DNA of 64,000 nucleotides from Streptomyces griseoviridis (GCA_014649155.1 BMSM01000004.1:186001-250000); one strand, 5' to 3'; shown: positions 34,534 through 44,291, numbered from the stretch's first letter. Numbers and translations are program-made. The notes: a model not told the origin generated them from the sequence alone.

Positions 34534-35216
34534 GACCCCGAGCCTTTCGCTTCGTTCGACTCTCCGGCGCCGGCGGGGACCAGTCCGCGGTCGCGGGCGT
34601 AGTCCTCCAGCATGCCGCGCAGCTGACGGCGCCCCCGGTGCAGCCGTGACATCACGGTGCCGATGGGCGTCCCCATGATGTCCGCGATCTCCTTGTAGGC
34701 AAAGCCCTCGACATCCGCCAGATACACGGCGATGCGGAACTCCTCGGGGATCGCCTGGAGCGCCTGCTTCACGTCCGAGTCGGGCAGGTGGTCGAGCGCC
34801 TGCGACTCCGCGGAGCGCAGGCCGGTCGACATGTGCGACTCGGCGCGGGCGAGCTGCCAGTCCTCGATCTCCTCGGCCGCGCTGCGCTGCGGTTCACGCT
34901 GCTTCTTGCGGTACGAGTTGATGAAGGTGTTGGTGAGGATCCGGTAGAGCCATGCCTTGAGGTTGGTGCCCTCGCGGAACTGGTGGAAGGACGCGTACGC
35001 CTTGGCGTACGTCTCCTGCACGAGGTCCTCGGCGTCCGCCGGGTTGCGCGTCATGCGCAGCGCCGCCGAGTACATCTGGTCGAGGAACTCGAGCGCGTCC
35101 CGCTCGAAGCGCGCGCTGCGCTCCGCGGTCGTCTCCGCTCCAGCGCCGCCCCGGCCCTCGGGCTGCTCCGCCTGGCCGTTGTCGGTCCCTGCGTCGGTAC
35201 CGGTGACCGGACCCAC
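34530..35216 (-). CDS. sigR: Thiol-oxidative-stress sigma factor SigR
   Basis: A 228-residue ECF sigma factor. Region 2 spans [17 protein letters not shown] to [10 protein letters not shown] ([13 protein letters not shown] inside), and region 4 contains [17 protein letters not shown] and [17 protein letters not shown]. The GTG at 35216 gives the known SigR N-terminus ([10 protein letters not shown]); GGAGG is very close to it. An in-frame ATG at 35381 would add exactly 55 residues, the size reported for the unstable SigR' isoform, and a SigR-type promoter lies just upstream of that codon. It activates thioredoxin, mycothiol and related genes. Confidence 0.97.
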   Translation of the reverse strand: MGPVTGTDAGTDNGQAEQPEGRGGAGAETTAERSARFERDALEFLDQMYSAALRMTRNPADAEDLVQETYAKAYASFHQFREGTNLKAWLYRILTNTFINSYRKKQREPQRSAAEEIEDWQLARAESHMSTGLRSAESQALDHLPDSDVKQALQAIPEEFRIAVYLADVEGFAYKEIADIMGTPIGTVMSRLHRGRRQLRGMLEDYARDRGLVPAGAGESNEAKGSGS

Positions 35217-35381
35217 CTCCTCCAATGCCGTCACGGAACCGAATCCGGCCCCGCTCGAATCGGAGGATAGACGACTTCCCGGTCCGCCCGCCGCCCGGAC
35301 AGGGGCGGTCCTCGCCGCGTGCAGCACCGACCACTCAAGGTCAGGACGACTGCCACGGGCCGGGCAGATGGTGAAACCCAT
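35217..35381 (-). other. sigR: 55-codon in-frame N-terminal extension of sigR (SigR' isoform)
   Basis: An uninterrupted frame from the ATG at 35381 ([10 protein letters not shown]) to the SigR GTG contains exactly 55 codons. It includes a Cys and Ala/Gly/Ser-rich text. In S. coelicolor a SigR-induced transcript yields SigR' with a 55-residue extension that is rapidly degraded by ClpP proteases. The same length here argues for conservation. Confidence 0.82.
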
Positions 35382-35440
35382 GCGGCGGACTTCCTCTCTA
35401 CGGCGTCCCTGCTGGCGGCACCAGCACGTTCGCCTGGCAC

Positions 35441-35467
35441 AACAGTCGTGCGGCACCGCTCATTCCC
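35441..35467 (-). promoter_or_regulatory. SigR-dependent autoregulatory promoter (sigRp2 type)
   Basis: On the minus strand: GGGAAT (35467-35462), an 18-base spacer, then GTT (35443-35441). This is an exact match to the SigR consensus GGGAAT-N18-GTT. The start point would fall near 35434, giving a leader of about 50 bases to the SigR' ATG. Confidence 0.93.
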
Positions 35468-35473
35468 GGCCGT

Positions 35474-36121
35474 TCAGGCCAGTGACCCGGTCCACTCCAG
35501 GACGGCGTCGGTGAGCAGCGCGAGCGCCTCGTCCTGGCCGGCCGGGGCCCGCTTGGGGACGGCGAAGCCATGGTCGCCGCAGGCCACCTCGACCAGGTCG
35601 TGGGGTCCCTCGGGGAACTCGGCGGGCCTGCCGAACGGATCGTTGCCGCCCTGGACGACGAGGGTGGGCACGCCGGCGCCGAGCAGCTCGTCGGCGCGGG
35701 ACTTCTCCGGCCTGCCCGGCGGGTGCAGCGGGAAGGCGAGGGCGAGCACGGCCCGCGCGCCCAGCTCGGCGGCGGTACGGCAGGCCACGCGGGCGCCGGC
35801 GCTGCGGCCCCCGGCGATCACCGGCGGGCCGGGTGCGGCGAGCGCGGGCCAGACGCCCCGCCAGCCGGCGTCCAGGGTCTTCGGCGCGGGGGCCAGCTTC
35901 TTGCCGGCCACCCGCCAGGGCTGTTCGACGAGGGCGACGCTCACGCCGTGCGCGGGCAGGGCGGCGGCGAGCGCCCGCAGGTCGCGGGCCTCGATGCCGC
36001 CGCCGGCGCCGTGGCCGAGGGCCAGGACCAGCCGCGCGTCCCGGGCGGAGTGCCAGGTGACGCGGGCGGTCCCCGCTTCCGTCTCGGTGGTCTCTTCCGT
36101 CACCGTCACATCAGGGGTCAC
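35474..36121 (-). CDS. Alpha/beta hydrolase (KANL3/Tex30-like)
   Basis: A 215-residue alpha/beta hydrolase. The nucleophile elbow is GGRSAGAR, the acid is in VVQGGNDPFG, and the His is in CGDHGFAVP, so the triad is complete. LALGHGAGGG supplies the oxyanion region. It resembles the small KANL3/Tex30-type hydrolases of unknown substrate. The GTG start lies one base after the SRAP gene stop, so the two form an operon that ends just before the sigR promoter. Confidence 0.87.
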   Translation of the reverse strand: MTPDVTVTEETTETEAGTARVTWHSARDARLVLALGHGAGGGIEARDLRALAAALPAHGVSVALVEQPWRVAGKKLAPAPKTLDAGWRGVWPALAAPGPPVIAGGRSAGARVACRTAAELGARAVLALAFPLHPPGRPEKSRADELLGAGVPTLVVQGGNDPFGRPAEFPEGPHDLVEVACGDHGFAVPKRAPAGQDEALALLTDAVLEWTGSLA

Positions 36122-36122
36122 G

Positions 36123-36941
36123 TCAGAAGAGTGTGCCCTCCTCGGGCCCCTCCAGCTCCTTCAGCAGCTCCGGCCCGTTGTTGCGGACGTTGCTGACGGC
36201 GGTGGTGACCGGGTACGCCCGCATCAGCCCCGCAGGCGGCGGCGCGAGCAGCCCGCGCAGTTCCGCCGGGTCGGTACGGGCCGGGTCGAGCCAGGCGTCC
36301 CAGCGGTCCGGGGTGAGCATCAGCGGCATCCGGGGGTGGATGTCGGCGAGGGCGCGCGGGCCCTCGGCGGGGGCGACGGCGAGCGGGGCCGTCTCGGCCT
36401 CCGTGGTGATCACCGAGCAGGTCACCCACCAGGCCGAGGGGTGGTCGTCGGGCAGGGTGCGGTCCCGCCAGAACTCGTAGAGCCCGGCCATCGCGAAGAC
36501 CGATCCGTCGGCCGGTGTCACGAAGTACGGCTGCTTGCGCGGCCGCTTCTTCTTGCCCTCGACCTCCAGGTCGCGCTCCTGTTCGCCGGTGACCCACTCG
36601 TAGTAGCCGTCGGCGGGCAGGATGCAGCGGCGGGTGGCGAAGGCACGGCGGTAGGAGGGCTTCTCGTGCACGGTCTCGGCCCGCGCGTTGATCATCCGGG
36701 CGGCGCCCTCGGGCGTCTTGGACCAGGAGGGGACCAGCCCCCACCTCAGCTTCCGCAGCTGCCGAACCGGCCGGGGGTCGCCGGCGTCCTTCAGGGGGCG
36801 GTCGAGGACGGCGTAGACCTCTTTCGTGGGGGCCACGTTGTAATCGGGCTCCAGAACCGTCTCCGTGGGCTCCCACTTCTCGATCTCGAAGACTCCTGCG
36901 AGATCCTCGGGTCCACGACTCGCCGCATACCGTCCGCACAT
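36123..36941 (-). CDS. SRAP-domain protein (HMCES/YedK family)
   Basis: A 272-residue abasic-site response protein. MCGRY gives Cys2, which becomes the N-terminal nucleophile after Met removal and links to abasic sites in single-stranded DNA. Other conserved elements are NVAPTKEVYAV, INARAET, GYYEW and ADIHPRMPL (catalytic His). A charged insert (GEQERDLEVEGKKKRPRK, about 140-157) is longer than in YedK. It is divergent from the M50-type gene across 49 bp. Confidence 0.94.
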   Translation of the reverse strand: MCGRYAASRGPEDLAGVFEIEKWEPTETVLEPDYNVAPTKEVYAVLDRPLKDAGDPRPVRQLRKLRWGLVPSWSKTPEGAARMINARAETVHEKPSYRRAFATRRCILPADGYYEWVTGEQERDLEVEGKKKRPRKQPYFVTPADGSVFAMAGLYEFWRDRTLPDDHPSAWWVTCSVITTEAETAPLAVAPAEGPRALADIHPRMPLMLTPDRWDAWLDPARTDPAELRGLLAPPPAGLMRAYPVTTAVSNVRNNGPELLKELEGPEEGTLF

Positions 36942-36990
36942 ACGTGCAACACTGCCAGATTCCACCGGACCGGAGGGGCCCTCACCGCAG

Positions 36991-37704
36991 ATGGACAGCA
37001 CCACAGCCACCTCGCTCTGGGACGAGGTCACCGGCACCCAGCCCGATCCCGGCCTGTGGGTGGTGATCGCCACCCTGGTCGCCGCGCTGGCGGTCGTCGT
37101 GCCCCACCGGCCCTGGCGGATAGCCCGCAACGCCGTCACCATCGCCCACGAGGGCGGGCACGGACTGGTGGCGCTGCTCACCGGCCGGCGGCTCACCGGC
37201 ATCCGCCTGCACTCGGACACCAGCGGCCTGACCGTCAGCCGGGGAAAGCCGACCGGCCTCGGCATGATCCTCACCGCGGCGTCCGGCTACACCGCTCCCC
37301 CGCTGCTGGGCCTGGGCGGCGCCGCGCTGCTGGGCGCGGGCCGCATCACGCTGCTGCTGTGGCTGGCGACCGCGCTGCTGCTCGCCCTGCTGGTGATGAT
37401 CCGCAACGCCTACGGGGCGCTGACGGTCCTGCTCACCGGCGGCGCCTTCGTCCTGGTGTCCTGGCTGGCCGGGCCGCAGGTGCAGGCGGCGTTCGCGTAC
37501 GCGGTGGTGTGGTTCCTGCTGCTCGGCGGGGTCCGCCCGGCCTTCGAGCTCCAGGCGAAGCGGTCCCGGGGAGGCGCCGGGGACTCCGACGCGGACCAAC
37601 TGGCCCGGCTGACGCACGCGCCGGCGGGGGTCTGGTTCTTCCTGTTCCACATGGTGTCGCTGTGCTCGCTGATCGGCGGGGGACGCTGGCTGCTGGAGCT
37701 GTGA
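36991..37704 (+). CDS. M50-like membrane metallopeptidase
   Basis: A 237-residue membrane protein with about six predicted helices. HEGGH (in TIAHEGGHGLVALLTG) is a zinc-type HExxH motif inside a helix, typical of M50B/site-2-like proteases. A second Asp-bearing motif (NxxPxxxxD) is not clearly seen, so activity is uncertain. The ATG follows GGAGGGG at a rather long distance. It is divergent from the SRAP gene. Confidence 0.85.
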   Translation: MDSTTATSLWDEVTGTQPDPGLWVVIATLVAALAVVVPHRPWRIARNAVTIAHEGGHGLVALLTGRRLTGIRLHSDTSGLTVSRGKPTGLGMILTAASGYTAPPLLGLGGAALLGAGRITLLLWLATALLLALLVMIRNAYGALTVLLTGGAFVLVSWLAGPQVQAAFAYAVVWFLLLGGVRPAFELQAKRSRGGAGDSDADQLARLTHAPAGVWFFLFHMVSLCSLIGGGRWLLEL

Positions 37705-37839
37705 ACCGGGCCGTCCGGGACGCCTTCGCGGTGAGATCGAACGCATATATGCGCGGCACCTACCATGCCGGTGTTTCGGTCAGGTTTCGACACTTTTGAT
37801 CACGATCTCCGATCGCTCTCAGCCACTAAAGTGGCCTTC

Positions 37840-39156
37840 ATGACGCTGAACCCCGCGCACACCGCCCTCTGGTCCGCCCCGCACGCGAGCGGAGCCGTCG
37901 ATGCGACCGTCCACGTGCCCGGGTCCAAATCGGTCACCAACCGGGCCCTGGTGCTGGCCGCCCTCGCCTCCGAGCCCGGCTGGCTGCGCCGCCCGCTGCG
38001 CTCCCGCGACACCCTGCTGATGGCGGGCGCGCTGCGCGAGCTGGGCGTGGGGATCGAGGAGGGCGTCGGGCCGGACGGCACCGGTGAGTTCTGGCGCGTC
38101 ATCCCGGCCGGCCTGCGCGGCCCGGCCACCGTCGACGTCGGCAACGCCGGCACCGTGATGCGCTTCCTGCCCCCGGTCGCCACCCTCGCCGACGGCCCGG
38201 TCCGTTTCGACGGCGACCCGCGCTCCTACGAGCGTCCGCTGCATGGTGTGATCGACGCGCTGCGCGCGCTCGGCGCCCGGATCGACGACGACGGCCGGGG
38301 CGCGCTGCCGCTGACGGTGCACGGCGGCGGCGCCCTGGAGGGCGGCCCGGTGGCGATCGACGCCTCCTCCTCCTCCCAGTTCGTCAGCGCCCTGCTGCTC
38401 TCCGGCCCGCGCTTCAACCAGGGCGTCGAGGTCCGGCACACGGGCTCCGCGCTCCCCTCCATGCCGCACATCCGGATGACCGTCGACATGCTGCGCGCGG
38501 TCGGCGCCCAGGTCGACACCCCGGAGTCGGGCGGCGAGCCCAACGTCTGGCGGGTCACCGCGGGTGCCCTGCTCGGCCGCGACCTGACCGTCGAGCCGGA
38601 CCTCTCCAACGCCCAGCCGTTCCTCGCGGCGGCGCTGGTCACCGGCGGCCGGGTCACCGTCCCGGACTGGCCGGCCCGCACCACCCAGCCCGGCGACCGG
38701 CTGCGCGAGATCTTCACCGAGATGGGCGGCTCCTGCGAACTGACCGACCACGGGCTGGTGTTCACCGGTTCGGGTGCCGTGCACGGCATCGACGTGGACC
38801 TCTCCGAGGTCGGCGAGCTGACCCCGGGCATCGCGGCCGTCGCCGCTCTCGCGGACTCCCCCTCGACCCTGCGCGGCGTCGCCCACCTGCGCCTGCACGA
38901 GACGGACCGGCTGGCCGCGCTCACCAAGGAGATCAACGAGCTGGGCGGTGACGTCACCGAGACCGCCGACGGCCTGCACATCCGCCCGCGTCCGCTGCAC
39001 GGCGGCACCTTCCACACCTACGAGGACCACCGCATGGCCACCGCCGGCGCGATCCTCGGCCTGGCGGTGAAGGACGTGACGATCGAGAACGTGGCGACGA
39101 CGGCGAAGACCCTGCCGGACTTCCCCGAGCTGTGGACCGGGATGCTCGGGGCCTAG
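37840..39156 (+). CDS. aroA: 3-Phosphoshikimate 1-carboxyvinyltransferase (EPSP synthase)
   Basis: A 438-residue shikimate-pathway enzyme joining shikimate-3-phosphate and PEP. Signatures include [33 protein letters not shown] and [12 protein letters not shown], plus the C-terminal [16 protein letters not shown]. Length is normal. The ATG at 37840 was chosen over one 75 bases upstream because the family N-terminus follows it. A 12-bp palindrome CGCATATATGCG lies at 37742-37753 in the promoter region. It is followed closely by rsgA. Confidence 0.97.
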   Translation: MTLNPAHTALWSAPHASGAVDATVHVPGSKSVTNRALVLAALASEPGWLRRPLRSRDTLLMAGALRELGVGIEEGVGPDGTGEFWRVIPAGLRGPATVDVGNAGTVMRFLPPVATLADGPVRFDGDPRSYERPLHGVIDALRALGARIDDDGRGALPLTVHGGGALEGGPVAIDASSSSQFVSALLLSGPRFNQGVEVRHTGSALPSMPHIRMTVDMLRAVGAQVDTPESGGEPNVWRVTAGALLGRDLTVEPDLSNAQPFLAAALVTGGRVTVPDWPARTTQPGDRLREIFTEMGGSCELTDHGLVFTGSGAVHGIDVDLSEVGELTPGIAAVAALADSPSTLRGVAHLRLHETDRLAALTKEINELGGDVTETADGLHIRPRPLHGGTFHTYEDHRMATAGAILGLAVKDVTIENVATTAKTLPDFPELWTGMLGA

Positions 39157-39172
39157 GGACGCGGGACAAGCC

Positions 39173-40183
39173 ATGCGCCGCTACGGCAAGCACACCGACG
39201 AGGACGACATCCGCACCCGTCCGGGCCGCCGCAACACCCGGCCCCGGACCACCATCCGCCCCAAGCACGAGGACGCCGCCGAGGGCATGGTCCTCACCGT
39301 CGACCGGGGCCGGCTGACCTGCCTGGTCGGGGACCGTACGGTTCTGGCGATGAAGGCCAGGGAGCTGGGCCGCAAGGCGGCGGTGGTCGGCGACCGGGTC
39401 GCCCTCGTCGGCGACCTGTCCGGCAAGAAGGACACCCTGGCACGGATCGTCCGCATCGAGGAGCGCACCTCGGTGCTGCGCCGCACCGCGGACGACGACG
39501 ACCCCTTCGAGCGGGTGGTCGTCGCCAACGCCGACCAGCTCGCCATCGTCACCGCCCTCGCCGACCCCGAGCCGCGCCCCCGGCTGATCGACCGCTGCCT
39601 GGTCGCGGCGTTCGACGGCGGTCTGACCCCGCTGCTGGTGATGACCAAGTCGGACCTGGCCCCGCCGGACAAGCTCCTGGAGCTGTACGGCGCCCTGGAC
39701 ATCCCCCATGTCGTCACCAGCCGCGAGGAACTGGAGACCGGGGACGCCGCCGAGCGGGTCCGCGACCATCTCACCGGCAAGATCACGGCGTTCGTCGGCC
39801 ACTCCGGCGTCGGCAAGACGACGCTGGTCAACGCGCTGGTCCCGGACGACCGGCGCCGCTCGACCGGTCATGTCAACGCGGTGACGGGGCGCGGCCGGCA
39901 CACCACCACCTCGGCGCTCGCGCTGCCGCTGGCGGCCCCCGACAGCTGGGTCGTCGACACTCCGGGCGTACGGTCGTTCGGGCTGCACCACGTCGACCCG
40001 TCGCGTGTGATCCACGCCTTCCCCGACCTGGAGCCGGGCACGGCGGGCTGCCCCCGCGCGTGCAGCCACGACGAGCCGGACTGCGCGCTGGACGACTGGG
40101 TGGCCGGGGGGCACGCGGACCCGGCGCGGCTGTACTCGCTGCGCCGGCTGCTCGCGACACGGGAGCGCACGGAGGGCGACTGA
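39173..40183 (+). CDS. rsgA: Ribosome small-subunit biogenesis GTPase RsgA
   Basis: A 336-residue circularly permuted GTPase that assists late 30S maturation. The motif order G4 (VMTKSDL) before G1 (GHSGVGKTTLVNAL) and G3 (DTPGVRSFGL) is diagnostic. An OB fold precedes the GTPase, and a C-terminal zinc finger (CPRACSHDEPDCALDDW) follows. The gene starts 16 bp after aroA and is probably cotranscribed. Confidence 0.96.
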   Translation: MRRYGKHTDEDDIRTRPGRRNTRPRTTIRPKHEDAAEGMVLTVDRGRLTCLVGDRTVLAMKARELGRKAAVVGDRVALVGDLSGKKDTLARIVRIEERTSVLRRTADDDDPFERVVVANADQLAIVTALADPEPRPRLIDRCLVAAFDGGLTPLLVMTKSDLAPPDKLLELYGALDIPHVVTSREELETGDAAERVRDHLTGKITAFVGHSGVGKTTLVNALVPDDRRRSTGHVNAVTGRGRHTTTSALALPLAAPDSWVVDTPGVRSFGLHHVDPSRVIHAFPDLEPGTAGCPRACSHDEPDCALDDWVAGGHADPARLYSLRRLLATRERTEGD

Positions 40184-40305
40184 CCTTCGCGTTGTTTGCG
40201 CTCCCCCGGCGCCGGTAAGTGCATAATCGCACCAAGCCGGAACCAAGCGCGAGCAAAAGCCCGGCGAAGCGGTCACGGAACCTTGGATCTACGGGAGGAC
40301 CACCC
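40184..40305 (+). promoter_or_regulatory. sugE promoter and structured leader
   Basis: CATAAT at about 40220-40225 is a good -10. The predicted leader of about 75 bases can fold: CCAAG near its start pairs with CUUGG near 40283, enclosing GCCGG/CCGGC. Because sugE-type pumps often export guanidinium under riboswitch control, this leader deserves inspection. It does not match any guanidine riboswitch consensus that I can recall. Confidence 0.4.
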
Positions 40306-40629
40306 ATGGCGTGGCTGCTGGTCATAGTGGCCGGGTTGCTGGAGACCGGATTCGCCGTCTGCCTCAAGCTGTCGCACGGCTTCACCCGGCTCTGGCCCAC
40401 CATCGCCTTCGCCGCCTTCGCGCTGGGCAGCTTCGGCCTGCTGACCCTCTCCCTGAAGAAGCTCGACGTGGGTCCGGCGTACGCGGTGTGGACCGGCATC
40501 GGCGCGGCCGGCACCGCAATCTACGGGATGATCTTCCTCGGCGACCTGGTGTCGACGCTGAAGATCGTCTCGATCAGCCTGGTCATCCTCGGCGTCATCG
40601 GCCTCCAGCTCTCCGGCTCCTCGCACTGA
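40306..40629 (+). CDS. sugE: SMR-family efflux protein SugE/Gdx
   Basis: A 107-residue small multidrug resistance protein with four helices. The membrane Glu needed for proton exchange is in GLLETGFAVCLKLSHG. The GFTRLWPT and KKLDVGPAYAVWTGIGAAGT segments fit the SugE/Gdx subgroup, which exports guanidinium with protons. GGGAGG lies before the ATG. It converges on a TetR gene 53 bp downstream. Confidence 0.93.
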   Translation: MAWLLVIVAGLLETGFAVCLKLSHGFTRLWPTIAFAAFALGSFGLLTLSLKKLDVGPAYAVWTGIGAAGTAIYGMIFLGDLVSTLKIVSISLVILGVIGLQLSGSSH

Positions 40630-40682
40630 GCCACCGACCCGCGAAGGCGCCAAGGCGCCGGGCCACTGATCCGGTACGGCCG

Positions 40683-41285
40683 TCAGGGCGCCGGCCGCCC
40701 CGGCAGTACCGTCCGCACGAGGTCGGCGACACGGCCCTCGGCCGGGGGCGCGGTCACGCAGGACAGGGCGAGCCGGACGACGAGTTCACAGGCCCGGGAG
40801 AGGTCGGTGGTCTCCGCCGGCGCGCTGCCGGACAGGGTCGCCGCGGCGCGGTCGCGCACCAGCACCACCAGCTCCCCGGGTGAGGGCAGCGGCCCGTCCG
40901 CCCGGCGCTGGGCGGGGACCACGGAGGTGGACGGCACCGCCGCGAGCGCCGGCGCGGGCAGCCGCGGCTCCCAGCATCCGGTGAGCAGGGCCCGTACCAG
41001 CGCGCTCCGGCGGGCCGCCGACGTGGTCCACTCGGCGGTCGCGGTGAGCTGCTCCCGCGGGTCCCCGGCGCCGGCGAGGACCCGTTCCACCCCGGCGAGG
41101 AAACCGTCCGCCTCCCTGCGCACCAGCGCCCGCCCGAGCCCCTCCTTGCTGCCGAACTCGTTGTACAGCGTCTGCCGGGACACCCCGGCGGAGGCGGCCA
41201 CGTCCACCATGCGCACGGCGGACCAGGGCCGGCGGGCCAGCGCCGCGCCGGCGGCGTCGAGCAGGGACTCCCGCGCTCCAGGCAT
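40683..41285 (-). CDS. TetR-family regulator
   Basis: A 200-residue regulator. The N-terminal helix-turn-helix is VRMVDVAASAGVSRQTLYNEFGSKEGL (about 24-50). The C-terminal domain is Ala/Leu-rich and helical, with a single Cys near GCWEPRLP. It converges on sugE and is divergent from hisN. A promoter-like element with overlapping inverted repeat lies upstream. The target could be sugE or itself; nothing proves either. Confidence 0.9.
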   Translation of the reverse strand: MPGARESLLDAAGAALARRPWSAVRMVDVAASAGVSRQTLYNEFGSKEGLGRALVRREADGFLAGVERVLAGAGDPREQLTATAEWTTSAARRSALVRALLTGCWEPRLPAPALAAVPSTSVVPAQRRADGPLPSPGELVVLVRDRAAATLSGSAPAETTDLSRACELVVRLALSCVTAPPAEGRVADLVRTVLPGRPAP

Positions 41286-41319
41286 CTTCGCCTCCCCAGG
41301 GGCGAGCGGCTCCGCTCAC

Positions 41320-41348
41320 AGGTTTGACGCGCCCGGGAACACTGTCAA
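41320..41348 (-). promoter_or_regulatory. Promoter with overlapping operator for the tetR gene
   Basis: On the minus strand TTGACA (41348-41343), 17-base spacer, AAACCT (41325-41320). TTGAC and GTCAA also form an inverted repeat across 41324-41348, so a regulator bound there would block the promoter. Confidence 0.5.
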
Positions 41349-41429
41349 GAGGCCGCTCACCACCGGGACTTCCCCCACCCCGGCCGCCCCTGGTGGCTGC
41401 GCCGGGTCCGTGCCGGATACGGTTGCCGC

Positions 41430-42230
41430 ATGCCGGACTACCTCGACGACCTCCGTCTCGCCCACGTCCTCGCGGACGCCGCCGACGCGACGACCATGGA
41501 CCGTTTCAAGGCCCTCGACCTCAAGGTCGAGACCAAGCCGGACATGACGCCGGTCAGCGAGGCGGACAAGGCGGCCGAGGAACTGCTGCGCGGGCATCTC
41601 CAGCGCGCCCGCCCGCGCGACGCGGTCCTCGGAGAGGAGTACGGCGTCGAGGGCACCGGTCCGCGCCGCTGGGTGATCGACCCGATCGACGGCACCAAGA
41701 ACTACGTCCGGGGCGTCCCGGTGTGGGCCACGCTGATCTCCCTCATGGAGGCGGGCGAGGGCGGCTACCAGCCGGTGGTGGGTGTGGTCTCCGCCCCGGC
41801 GCTGGGCCGCCGCTGGTGGGCCGCGAAGGGCAACGGCGCCTTCTCCGGACGCAGTCTGACCTCCGCCTCCCGGCTGCGCGTCTCGCGGGTGTCCGGGCTC
41901 TCCGACGCGTCCTTCGCCTACTCCTCGCTCGGCGGCTGGGAGGAGCGGGGGCGGCTGGACGGCCTCCTGGACCTGAGCCGCAAGGTGTGGCGCACGCGCG
42001 CGTACGGCGACTTCTGGCCGTACATGATGGTCGCCGAGGGGGCGGTCGACTTCTGCGCCGAGCCGGAGCTGTCCCTGTGGGACATGGCCGCGCCGGCGAT
42101 CGTGGTGACGGAGGCCGGCGGCACCTTCACCGGGCTCGACGGCCGGCCGGGCCCGCACAGCGGCGACGCGGCCGCGTCGAACGGACTGCTCCACGACGAG
42201 CTGCTCCGCCACCTCGGCGGACGGCACTGA
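41430..42230 (+). CDS. hisN: Histidinol-phosphatase (inositol monophosphatase fold)
   Basis: A 266-residue Mg-dependent phosphatase. Metal ligands lie in EEYG (Glu) and [15 protein letters not shown] (two Asp), and [17 protein letters not shown] carries the third Asp. The sequence resembles the actinobacterial HisN that completes histidine biosynthesis by dephosphorylating histidinol phosphate. A role on other sugar phosphates is possible. The ATG at 41430 gives the normal length. Confidence 0.93.
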   Translation: MPDYLDDLRLAHVLADAADATTMDRFKALDLKVETKPDMTPVSEADKAAEELLRGHLQRARPRDAVLGEEYGVEGTGPRRWVIDPIDGTKNYVRGVPVWATLISLMEAGEGGYQPVVGVVSAPALGRRWWAAKGNGAFSGRSLTSASRLRVSRVSGLSDASFAYSSLGGWEERGRLDGLLDLSRKVWRTRAYGDFWPYMMVAEGAVDFCAEPELSLWDMAAPAIVVTEAGGTFTGLDGRPGPHSGDAAASNGLLHDELLRHLGGRH

Positions 42231-42362
42231 CGGCCCTCTTGTTTGCCCGCTCTTTGCCTGCCACCCTGAGAGTCCCCCTCCTTGTGAACTTGTGAATCCA
42301 TGAACTAGCTCATGGATTGACCCGGAGGGGCCTTCGGGACTCACCAGGAGGTGGCTCCACCC

Positions 42363-42749
42363 ATGCTCGTCCGCGACGCCATGAGCACGGTCGTCCTCAC
42401 CATCGGCCCCGACCACACCCTGCGCCAGGCCGCCGCCCTGATGGCCGCCCGGCGGGTGGGCGCGGCCGTCGTCCACGATCCTCACGCCGAGCAGATCGGC
42501 ATCCTCACCGAACGCGACATCCTCGTCTCCCTCGGCCGGGGCCAGGACCCGGACGCCGAGCGCACCCATGCCCACACCACCGGTGACGTGGTCTTCGCCG
42601 CGCCGTCCTGGACACTGGAGGAGGCGGCCGGCGCGATGACCCGCGGCGGCTTCCGCCACCTGATCGTCCTTGACCGCGGCGAGCCGGCGGGCATCGTCTC
42701 GGTCCGCGACATCATCCGCTGCTGGGTGCCGGCCCGGGTACCCGCCTGA
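42363..42749 (+). CDS. Tandem CBS-domain protein
   Basis: A 128-residue protein made of two CBS domains (VRDAMSTVVLTIGPDHTLRQAA ... GILTERDILVSL; then FAAPSWTLEEAAGAMTRGG ... GIVSVRDIIRCW). Such Bateman pairs bind adenine nucleotides and regulate partners. No effector domain is attached. AGGAGG lies 11 bases before the ATG at 42363; a GTG at 42351 is too close to it. Confidence 0.9.
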   Translation: MLVRDAMSTVVLTIGPDHTLRQAAALMAARRVGAAVVHDPHAEQIGILTERDILVSLGRGQDPDAERTHAHTTGDVVFAAPSWTLEEAAGAMTRGGFRHLIVLDRGEPAGIVSVRDIIRCWVPARVPA

Positions 42750-42760
42750 CCACGACGGAA

Positions 42761-42795
42761 CGGGCCGGGTCCCCGGTGAAGGGGAGCCCGGCCCG
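42761..42795. terminator. Bidirectional hairpin terminator between the CBS gene and katA
   Basis: A 9-bp stem CGGGCCGGG / CCCGGCCCG with a 17-base loop, between convergent genes. Confidence 0.7.
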
Positions 42796-42821
42796 CCGCC
42801 ACGACAAGCGGTCCAGTGCTG

Positions 42822-44291
42822 TCAGCCGCGCAGGGCCTGGACCGCGGCCTCCAGCCGCTTGCCGAAGTCGGGGTCCGCCTGGCGGAAGTTGTTGATCGCG
42901 CGCTCGACGATGTCCTCGCGCGAGACCTGGGAGATGCCGCCCGCCAGGTTGGCGACCAGGCGCTCCTTCTCGTCCTCCGTCATCAGCCGGTAGAGGTTGC
43001 CCGCCTGGACGAAGTCGTTGTCCTCGGTGTGCACCGGGGCGACGGTCTCGCCGGTGACACCGGTGACCGCGACCGGCTGCCACAGCGCGCGGTCCGTCTG
43101 GTGCGGGCCGCCGAAGCTGTTCGGCTCGTAGTTCTTCGCGCCCTTGTGCCGGCCGTCGTACAGGTAGCCGTCACGGGAGTGGGTGCGCGCCTCGGTGGCG
43201 TGCGGGCGGTTCACCGGCAGGTGGTCGGCGTTGATGCCGACGCGGTAGCGGTGGGCGTCGCCGTAGGCGAAGAGGCGGCCCTGGAGCATCTTGTCCGGGG
43301 ACGGGCCGATGCCGGGCACGAAGTGCGCCGGGGAGAAGATCGACTGCTCGACCTCGGCGAAGATGTTCTCCGGGTTCCGGTTCAGCTCCATCTTGCCGAA
43401 CCAGTGGATCGGGTAGTCCGCGTGCGGCCAGACCTTGGTGAGGTCGAACGGGTTGAAGCGGTAGGTCGCCGCCTCGGCCACCGGCATGATCTGCACGCCG
43501 ACCGTCCAGGACGGGTAGTCGCCGCGCTCGATGGCCTCGCGCAGGTCGCGCTGGTGGGAGTCGGGGTCCTTGCCCGCGAGGATCTCGGCCTCCTCGGCGG
43601 TCAGGTTCTTGATGCCCTGGTCCGTCTTGAAGTGGTACTTCACCCAGAAGGCCTCGCCGGCCTCGTTGTTCCACTGGTAGGTGTGCGACCCGAAGCCGTC
43701 CATGTGCCGGTAGGAGGCCGGGATGCCGCGGTCGCCGTGCAGCCAGGTCACCTGGTGCGTCGACTCGGGCGACAGGCTCCAGAAGTCCCAGACGTTGTCC
43801 GCCTCCTGCGAGCCCGTGTACGGGTCGCGCTTCTGGGTGTGGATGAAGTCGGGGAACTTGATGGCGTCCTTGATGAAGAACACCGGGGTGTTGTTGCCGA
43901 CGAGGTCGTAGTTGCCCTCCTCGGTGTAGAACTTCACCGCGAAACCGCGCGGGTCGCGCACCGCGTCCGCCGCGCCCAGGTTGCCGGCCACGGTGGAGAA
44001 GCGGAGGAAGACCTCGGTCTCCTTGCCGACCTCGGAGAGGAAGGCGGCACGGGTGTACGGGGTGACGTCCGCGGTGACCTTGAAGGTGCCGTAGGCGCCG
44101 GCGCCACGGGCGTGCACGACGCGCTCCGGGATGCGCTCGCGGTTGAAGTGGGCCAGCTTCTCCAGGAGGAGCTGGTCCTGGACGAGCACGGGGCCACCGA
44201 CACCGGCCGTCTCGCTGTTCTGGTTGTCGGATACCGGAGCTCCGGCCTCCGTAGTGAGCGGTCCCTGAGTCACGTGGGCCTCCTGCGCCAT
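42822..44291 (-). CDS. katA: Monofunctional heme catalase
   Basis: A 489-residue clade-3-like catalase. Catalytic His is in [11 protein letters not shown], the Asn in VGNNTPVFF, and the proximal heme Tyr in [14 protein letters not shown]. The length is that of small-subunit catalases. A good promoter with internal ACATTGT/CCATTGT repeats lies upstream, and the Fur-family gene is divergent. It should be the main vegetative H2O2-removing enzyme, de-repressed by peroxide. Confidence 0.97.
   Translation of the reverse strand: MAQEAHVTQGPLTTEAGAPVSDNQNSETAGVGGPVLVQDQLLLEKLAHFNRERIPERVVHARGAGAYGTFKVTADVTPYTRAAFLSEVGKETEVFLRFSTVAGNLGAADAVRDPRGFAVKFYTEEGNYDLVGNNTPVFFIKDAIKFPDFIHTQKRDPYTGSQEADNVWDFWSLSPESTHQVTWLHGDRGIPASYRHMDGFGSHTYQWNNEAGEAFWVKYHFKTDQGIKNLTAEEAEILAGKDPDSHQRDLREAIERGDYPSWTVGVQIMPVAEAATYRFNPFDLTKVWPHADYPIHWFGKMELNRNPENIFAEVEQSIFSPAHFVPGIGPSPDKMLQGRLFAYGDAHRYRVGINADHLPVNRPHATEARTHSRDGYLYDGRHKGAKNYEPNSFGGPHQTDRALWQPVAVTGVTGETVAPVHTEDNDFVQAGNLYRLMTEDEKERLVANLAGGISQVSREDIVERAINNFRQADPDFGKRLEAAVQALRG

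Noticed and set aside
40184..40305. Guanidine riboswitch in the sugE leader
   Set aside because: It contains AAAAGCCCGG, which recalls the 3' part of the guanidine-I class, but the conserved 5' core is missing. It is kept only as a structured-leader observation.
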